The position numbers and the translations under genes were made by a program. This document shows positions 59,734 through 64,000 of a stretch of 64,000 nucleotides of DNA, piece by piece. The notes below the pieces were generated by a model. It worked only from the letters and a program-made list of their open reading frames with translations, was not told the DNA's origin and made no database searches. This DNA is from Alistipes sp. (lineage in GTDB: Bacteria; Bacteroidota; Bacteroidia; Bacteroidales; Rikenellaceae), in NCBI GenBank assembly GCA_017555105.1, contig JAFZHB010000021.1, forward strand, positions 132,414 to 196,413. The letters are read 5' to 3'. How positions within the stretch are numbered: position 1 is the first letter of the stretch; each line of letters begins with the position of its first letter.

Positions 59734-60576
59734 TCAGTCGATGATGCGTTGGATCGAGTTGGCTCGGTCGATCATCTCGCGCAGCCCCTCGCTGTCGTCA
59801 CGCTCGATCATTCGACGCATGAGTTGCAGCTGGTGAATATGCTCGCGCAGGACATCGAGCACATTGTATTTGTTTTGGAGCAGGATCGGTACCCAGGTTG
59901 CCGAGGCACTCTTGGCCAGGCGTACCGTGCTCTCAAAACCACCACCCGCCAGATCGAAGATGTGGCGATCCTCGCGCTCCTTCTCCAATACGGTGTTGGC
60001 CAAGGCAAAGGAGGTGATGTGGGAGATGTGGGAGACATAGGCCGTGTGCAGGTCATGCTCCTCGGCTGCCATGTAGACGATCGGGGTGTCGAGTGTGCGG
60101 AAGATCTGCTCGACGCGCTGCACGGCATCCGGATCGCTCGATTCGCTCTCGCAGAGCACCACCGTGCGGTGGGCGAAGGCACCGTGTTGCGCCGCCTTCG
60201 GGCCGCTGTACTCGGTTCCCCACATGGGGTGTACCGCCACAAAACGACCGCGCGCCTTGTGCATCGAGATCACCTCGCAGAGCTCCCCTTTGGTCGAACC
60301 CATATCGATGACCACCTGCCCGTCGTGCACCAGATTCAGGGCTTTGATTGCCAGCAGCGGGATGGTGTCGACAGGGGTGGCCAACACCGTGAGATCAGCC
60401 TGGCGTACACCCTCCTCGAACGAAACGATGCGGTCGGCCAACCCCAATCGGAGTGCCTCGGCAGCACGCTCTTCGCCCAACTCAAGCCCCAGGATTTCAT
60501 CCGCCAGGCCGTGGTCGCGCAGGGCGAGGGCGAAGGAGCCGCCAATCAGTCCCAAACCGGCAATAAAGACCTTCAT
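59734..60576 (-). CDS. tyrA: Prephenate dehydrogenase
   Basis: A 280-residue NAD(P)-dependent enzyme of tyrosine synthesis converting prephenate to 4-hydroxyphenylpyruvate. The Rossmann loop GLGLIGGS is at 7-14. DMGSTKGELCE and HPMWGTEYSGP are family motifs; the central conserved His lies in TAYVSHISHITSFALA. No fused chorismate mutase or ACT domain is present. Eight bases after pepE. Confidence 0.93.
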   Translation of the reverse strand: MKVFIAGLGLIGGSFALALRDHGLADEILGLELGEERAAEALRLGLADRIVSFEEGVRQADLTVLATPVDTIPLLAIKALNLVHDGQVVIDMGSTKGELCEVISMHKARGRFVAVHPMWGTEYSGPKAAQHGAFAHRTVVLCESESSDPDAVQRVEQIFRTLDTPIVYMAAEEHDLHTAYVSHISHITSFALANTVLEKEREDRHIFDLAGGGFESTVRLAKSASATWVPILLQNKYNVLDVLREHIHQLQLMRRMIERDDSEGLREMIDRANSIQRIID

Positions 60577-60584
60577 ACAAACAC

Positions 60585-61292
60585 CTATTTATTAAACAGG
60601 AACGAAAGATCGTCGCCGGCAACCACCTCGCGGATCGGCTGACCCTTGCGGAAGATGCGCATCGGACGCGGGCCGATGAGCTGCAACTGCTCGTTTTCGT
60701 AGTGGAGCATACAACCCTCGCGCAGACCGACTACCCAACGGCGCGGATTGGCCTCGATGTACTCCAGGATGCGCTGCTCGCGCGTCTCGCCGGCGTGACC
60801 CTCGGGGTTGGCGTCGAGGTAGTGGGGGTTGATCTGGAAGGGAATGGCGCCGATGGCCTTGAACGAGCCGGGCTCTACGATCGGCATGTCGTTCGTGGTG
60901 CAGATCGTCGGACAGCTTACATTGCTGCCGGCCGACCAACCTACATAGGGCGTGCCGGCCTTGATCTTGCGCAGGATGGCCGTCATAAGGCCCTGCTCCT
61001 GCATCTTCTTCGTCAGGGCAAAGGTGTTACCGCCACCCACGCAGATCGCCTCCGCCTCGCGGATTATCTTCTTTGGGTCTTTGCTGCGGTGTACCGAGCG
61101 TACGCGGATGCCGAGCTCGGCAAAGCGAGCCTGCACTTTCTGCTCGTAGGCAGCATAGGAGAAGGTTACGGCCGCATAGGGCACAAAGACTACCTCCTTC
61201 ACGCCGTGGAGAAATTTTTCGATTTCCGGCATCGGGTAGCGCAGGTACTCTTCGCCTGCATTGGTCGAATTTGAGATGAGAAGTAATTTCAT
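60585..61292 (-). CDS. pepE: Dipeptidase E (alpha-aspartyl dipeptidase)
   Basis: A 235-residue cytosolic S51 serine peptidase that hydrolyses Asp-X dipeptides. The nucleophile Ser120 is in VGWSAGSNV; the preceding CVGGGNTFALTKKM and the later INPHYLD supply the oxyanion and His region. First gene of the pepE-tyrA-yraN operon. Its -7 box at 61376 is back to back with the acpP promoter. Confidence 0.94.
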   Translation of the reverse strand: MKLLLISNSTNAGEEYLRYPMPEIEKFLHGVKEVVFVPYAAVTFSYAAYEQKVQARFAELGIRVRSVHRSKDPKKIIREAEAICVGGGNTFALTKKMQEQGLMTAILRKIKAGTPYVGWSAGSNVSCPTICTTNDMPIVEPGSFKAIGAIPFQINPHYLDANPEGHAGETREQRILEYIEANPRRWVVGLREGCMLHYENEQLQLIGPRPMRIFRKGQPIREVVAGDDLSFLFNK

Positions 61293-61375
61293 AATAGTCA
61301 GTATTTCAGTTTTTTAAATATCTTTTTGTTCGATAGGTCGGTATTTTTGGTATAAAAAAAATCAGCTCGATATGC

Positions 61376-61383
61376 CAAAAGTA
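61376..61383 (-). promoter_or_regulatory. -7 box for pepE operon
   Basis: TACTTTTG on the minus strand, 83 bases before the pepE ATG. Confidence 0.55.
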
Positions 61384-61396
61384 ATAAAAAAAGTGT

Positions 61397-61404
61397 TATT
61401 TTTG
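61397..61404 (+). promoter_or_regulatory. -7 box for acpP
   Basis: TATTTTTG on the plus strand, 77 bases before the acpP ATG, which implies a leader of about 70 bases. Confidence 0.6.
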
Positions 61405-61481
61405 CGCAGATTTATGCGAGAAATTTGATTTTCGAAAGAAACTATTCTCAAAATATTTTGTTTAACTAAAAACTTACAACT

Positions 61482-61718
61482 ATGGCAGATGTTAAAGAAA
61501 AGGTTGTCGCCATCGTAGTCGACAAACTGGGTGTTAAGGAGTCGGAGGTTACTCCTGAGGCCAGCTTCACGAACCACCTGGGTGCTGATTCGCTCGATAT
61601 CGTTGAGCTGATCATGGAGTTCGAGAAGGAGTTCGATTTGGAGATTCCCGATGAGGCAGCCGAGACGATCTCGACGGTTGGTGATGTAATCGCCTATATC
61701 GAGAACCGCGCAAAATAA
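61482..61718 (+). CDS. acpP: Acyl carrier protein
   Basis: A 78-residue acidic carrier protein for fatty acid and lipid A synthesis. The phosphopantetheine attachment Ser37 is in [10 protein letters not shown]. The four-helix pattern and the [12 protein letters not shown] helix are standard. No fabF follows; instead a terminator (61738-61780) and then rnc. Confidence 0.98.
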   Translation: MADVKEKVVAIVVDKLGVKESEVTPEASFTNHLGADSLDIVELIMEFEKEFDLEIPDEAAETISTVGDVIAYIENRAK

Positions 61719-61737
61719 ATGCTCGCTTCGATGCAGG

Positions 61738-61780
61738 AACTATGCCGTCGGGAACTCCCAGCGGTATAGTTCTTTTTTTA
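61738..61780 (+). terminator. Terminator (or attenuator) between acpP and rnc
   Basis: An 11-bp stem with one G.U pair (61738-61748 with 61763-61773), then a run of seven T. rnc begins 31 bases later with no visible promoter box, so part of the transcription must read through or start within this region. Confidence 0.8.
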
Positions 61781-61810
61781 TCTACCCATCTCTAAAAAAA
61801 GCCCCGCACT

Positions 61811-62623
61811 GTGCTGGACCTCTTTTTACGACCTTTTAAACGCCGTTTTGGTGTCGATCGGCATTACTATGCCCTCTTCGATGATCTGTTTGGGATCCTC
61901 CCGCACAACATCGAACTCTATAAATTAGCCTTGGTGCACAAGTCGGCTTCGGTGCAACTGCCCGATGGCCGTTCGATCAACAACGAGCGCCTCGAATACC
62001 TGGGCGACGCGGTGATCGAAGCGGTGACCTCGGACTACCTCTTCATCGAATTTCCCGACCGCGACGAGGGCTTCCTCACGCAGCTGCGCTCGAAGATCGT
62101 CTCGCGTCAGTCGCTCAACCACCTGGCTGAGCAGATCGGTCTGGATAAACACCTTATCTCGAACTATGTGCCGGGTGTTTCGCAGAAGCACATCTACGGC
62201 GATGCGTTCGAGGCCATGATGGGCGCCATCTACCTGGATCAGGGCTACGACTTTGTCAACCGCTTGCTGATCAACAAGATCTATGCCCGTTATCTGAATT
62301 TGGAAACGCTCACCGACTCGGAGACCGACTTCAAGAGCCGCCTGATCGAGTGGTGTCAAAAGAACCGCTATCAGATCTCCTTCCGTACCGAACACGACAA
62401 GGAGTATCGCCCGAACCATCCGGTCTTCTACACGACGGTGCTGATCAACAACATGGAGGTTGGTCACGGTGCCGGCGAGTCGAAGAAGGAGGCCGAGCAG
62501 CATGCCGCCTTCTCGGTGGCCAACTACATGAGCGACGAGCAGTGCGCTTCGTTGCTCGATAAACTCGATCAGCTCGACCGCACGGGGCGCAAGCCGCAGC
62601 AGCGTGCGCGCAAGGCGGAGTAA
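61811..62623 (+). CDS. rnc: Ribonuclease III
   Basis: A 270-residue dsRNA endonuclease involved in rRNA processing. The catalytic signature NERLEYLGDAVIEAV lies at about 57-71, the second acidic cluster GDAFEAMMGAIYLDQG at about 134, and a dsRBD at the C-terminus (GAGESKKEAEQHAAFS). The start is a GTG at 61811 (first residues MLDLFLRPFK); no in-frame ATG gives a full-length protein. Twenty bases before radC. Confidence 0.97.
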   Translation: MLDLFLRPFKRRFGVDRHYYALFDDLFGILPHNIELYKLALVHKSASVQLPDGRSINNERLEYLGDAVIEAVTSDYLFIEFPDRDEGFLTQLRSKIVSRQSLNHLAEQIGLDKHLISNYVPGVSQKHIYGDAFEAMMGAIYLDQGYDFVNRLLINKIYARYLNLETLTDSETDFKSRLIEWCQKNRYQISFRTEHDKEYRPNHPVFYTTVLINNMEVGHGAGESKKEAEQHAAFSVANYMSDEQCASLLDKLDQLDRTGRKPQQRARKAE

Positions 62624-62643
62624 CCACCAAAAAGAGCAAACCG

Positions 62644-63273
62644 ATGCAGGAACTTTTCGATCAGATAGAGTTGCGCGGGGTGCGTTCGCTCACGGATAGC
62701 GAGCTGCTCACGCTCGTCGTAGGTGAGCAGGCACTGGCCGAACACCTGCTGCACGAGTATGGATCGTTGGCACGCCTCGTGGCAGAGGAGCGCTCGCGCC
62801 TGCGTATGGTCGGAGGACTTGGCCTGAAACGCGCCCGTCAGCTCCACTTGGCAGCCGAGTTGGGGCGTCGCGTGGCCGAGCAGCAACCCCAAACTGCACA
62901 GGTGGTCAGCAGCAGCGAGGATGTGGTGGCGTTGATGCGCCCGCAGCTCGATCAGCTGCCACACGAGGAGTGCTGGGCGTTGTACCTGACCTCCTCGAAC
63001 CGCCTGATTGAGCGTCAGCGCATCAGCCAGGGAGGCGTGCAGGGGACGATCGTCGACCATCGTTTGGTGGTAAAGCGCGCTTTGGAATTGCTGGCTACCA
63101 AACTGATCTTGGTGCACAACCACCCCTCGGGGATGGCCGAGCCGAGCGGGCAGGATTGTCAGATCACGCAACGCTTGAAGGAGGCCGCTGCGCTCTTCGA
63201 TATCCGTCTGCTGGATCATCTGATCATCGCGCGAGAAGGGGATTTCTCCTTCAAAAGAGCCGGCTTGCTCTAA
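62644..63273 (+). CDS. RadC family JAMM-domain protein
   Basis: A 209-residue protein with an N-terminal helix-hairpin-helix-like region (MVGGLGLKRARQLHLAAEL) and a C-terminal MPN/JAMM domain: VHNHPSG with His158 and His160, and Asp171 (EPSGQD) as metal ligands. The historical DNA-repair role of RadC is not established. Slightly short for the family. It shares a transcript with rnc and ends before a terminator. Confidence 0.93.
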   Translation: MQELFDQIELRGVRSLTDSELLTLVVGEQALAEHLLHEYGSLARLVAEERSRLRMVGGLGLKRARQLHLAAELGRRVAEQQPQTAQVVSSSEDVVALMRPQLDQLPHEECWALYLTSSNRLIERQRISQGGVQGTIVDHRLVVKRALELLATKLILVHNHPSGMAEPSGQDCQITQRLKEAAALFDIRLLDHLIIAREGDFSFKRAGLL

Positions 63274-63281
63274 GTAGCGAT

Positions 63282-63310
63282 AAAAAGGGGTGCTAAAAGC
63301 ACCCTTTTTT
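63282..63310 (+). terminator. Terminator of the rnc-radC unit
   Basis: Stem AAAAAGGGGTGC/GCACCCTTTTTT (63282-63293 with 63299-63310, one G.U), loop TAAAA, T-run included. Confidence 0.88.
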
Positions 63311-63353
63311 CGTCTTTTTCTCATCAGGTGTATTGTCTGCCAATCTTTTTTTG

Positions 63354-63361
63354 TATCTTTG
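63354..63361 (+). promoter_or_regulatory. -7 box for glyS
   Basis: TATCTTTG, with possible -33 TTG at 63333-63335. Directly followed by the perfect hairpin CTAATT-GGAA-AATTAG (63362-63377). Confidence 0.65.
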
Positions 63362-63397
63362 CTAATTGGAAAATTAGTGCAAAAACGATATACAACT

Positions 63398-64000
63398 ATG
63401 ACACAAGAGGAACTCTTCAAAAAGTTGGTCGCTCACTGCAAGGAGTACGGTTTTGTATTCCCGTCGAGCGAGATTTATGACGGCCTGGGTGCTGTCTATG
63501 ACTATGGTCAGAATGGTGTTGAGCTGAAGAACAACATCAAGCGCTATTGGTGGGATTCGATGGTGAAGCTCCACGAGAACATCGTCGGCCTCGATGCTGC
63601 GATCTTTATGCACCCGAAAACCTGGGAGGCTTCGGGCCATGTCGGCGCCTTCAACGACCCGCTGATCGACAACAAGGACTCGAAGAAGCGTTACCGCGCC
63701 GATGTGCTGATCGAGGATTGGCTCGCCAAGCAGGACGAGAAGATCGATAAGGAGGTGGAGAAGGCTCGCAAGCGTTTTGGCGAGCAGTTCGACGAGGCTC
63801 AGTATCGTGCTACCTCGCCCCGCGTATTGGAGGTGGCTGCCAAGCGTGACGCCGTGCATCAGCGCTTTGCCGATGCGCTCAACGCCAACGACCTGGCGGA
63901 GCTGCGCCAGATCATCCTCGACTGCGAGGTTGTCTGCCCGATTTCGGGTACGCGCAACTGGACCGAGGTGCGTCAGTTCAACCTGATGTTCTCGACCCAG
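63398..64000 (+). CDS. glyS: Glycine--tRNA ligase, single-chain type (5' part; runs off the window)
   Basis: The frame from ATG 63398 is open to the right edge: 201 residues. It starts [20 protein letters not shown], with [20 protein letters not shown], the class II catalytic entry of the eukaryote-like dimeric GlyRS, then [16 protein letters not shown] and a long Lys/Glu-rich insertion. [19 protein letters not shown] near the edge contacts the active site. It charges tRNA-Gly. Start supported by the -7 box at 63354-63361. Confidence 0.96.
   Translation, partial: MTQEELFKKLVAHCKEYGFVFPSSEIYDGLGAVYDYGQNGVELKNNIKRYWWDSMVKLHENIVGLDAAIFMHPKTWEASGHVGAFNDPLIDNKDSKKRYRADVLIEDWLAKQDEKIDKEVEKARKRFGEQFDEAQYRATSPRVLEVAAKRDAVHQRFADALNANDLAELRQIILDCEVVCPISGTRNWTEVRQFNLMFSTQ

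Noticed and set aside
61342-61349. Additional plus-strand TATTTTTG upstream of acpP
   Set aside because: A better placed box exists at 61397-61404; this one lies in an AT-rich run where matches arise by chance.

Overview
This window looks like a chromosomal segment of a Bacteroidales bacterium, most likely Alistipes or another Rikenellaceae. The pointers are moderately high GC (57-58% in the lines I counted), starts without Shine-Dalgarno sequences, the Bacteroidetes -7 box TAnnTTTG in front of nearly every transcription unit, and lineage-typical families (GSCFA, DUF4834, DUF2851-like, DUF2723, C10 peptidase, fimbrillin-like lipoprotein). The genus is inference; the phylum is well supported. 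Most of the window is housekeeping sequence. I see no prophage, transposase, CRISPR array or defence island.

Layout. 1-4200: end of an outer-membrane-type protein, then mltD-like transglycosylase, mnmE and an M28 peptidase. 4214-7712 (minus): SLC13-type permease, a 56-residue ferredoxin, serS. 7812-10503 (plus): U32 peptidase and an rRNA-methyltransferase-like gene, followed by a small inverted-repeat element. 10669-13152 (minus): rsmE, two half-size CHR transporters, a membrane protein. 13248-17587 (plus): two tandem M3 metallopeptidases. 17664-19560 (minus): DUF4834 gene with mlaE and mlaF. 19660-21009 (plus): purB. 21045-21346 (minus): candidate structured ncRNA with its own consensus promoter. 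21468-22736 (minus): nucleoside-type MFS permease. Then tRNA-Gln(CTG), a C10 cysteine peptidase with a fimbrillin-like lipoprotein, and manA.

27346-31940 (minus): cysS, MATE, cytidylate-kinase-like, prfB operon. 32108-35311 (plus): giant DUF2723 membrane protein. 35381-36008 (minus): XRE regulator and four-helix membrane protein with a palindrome inside their promoter. 36188-40885 (minus): M23 peptidase, ispD, PH-like membrane protein, glycoside hydrolase. 41054-43407 (plus): lpxK, punA, ssb. 43490-47324 (minus): dCMP deaminase and secA. 47460-50761 (minus): phosphatase-superfamily gene, sufE, sufT, DUF2851-like. 50895-53694 (minus): GSCFA protein and an adenine deaminase with an apparent signal peptide. 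53730-54536 (plus): ispE. 54599-56870 (minus): typA, rpiB. 56953-57972 (plus): aroB. 58039-61292 (minus): pepE, tyrA, yraN, and waaA with its own promoter. 61482-64000 (plus): acpP, rnc, radC, 5' part of glyS.

Functional themes: envelope building (lpxK, waaA, mlaE/mlaF, secA, mltD, M23), isoprenoid synthesis (ispD, ispE), translation and RNA modification (mnmE, rsmE, prfB, serS, cysS, glyS, typA, rnc, tRNA-Gln), nucleotide salvage (punA, ade, nucleoside permease, dCMP deaminase), Fe-S handling (sufE, sufT, ferredoxin) and secreted peptidases. The least explained parts are the 21045-21383 RNA locus, the XRE/membrane module with its operator, the exported-looking adenine deaminase and several small repeat or leader elements.
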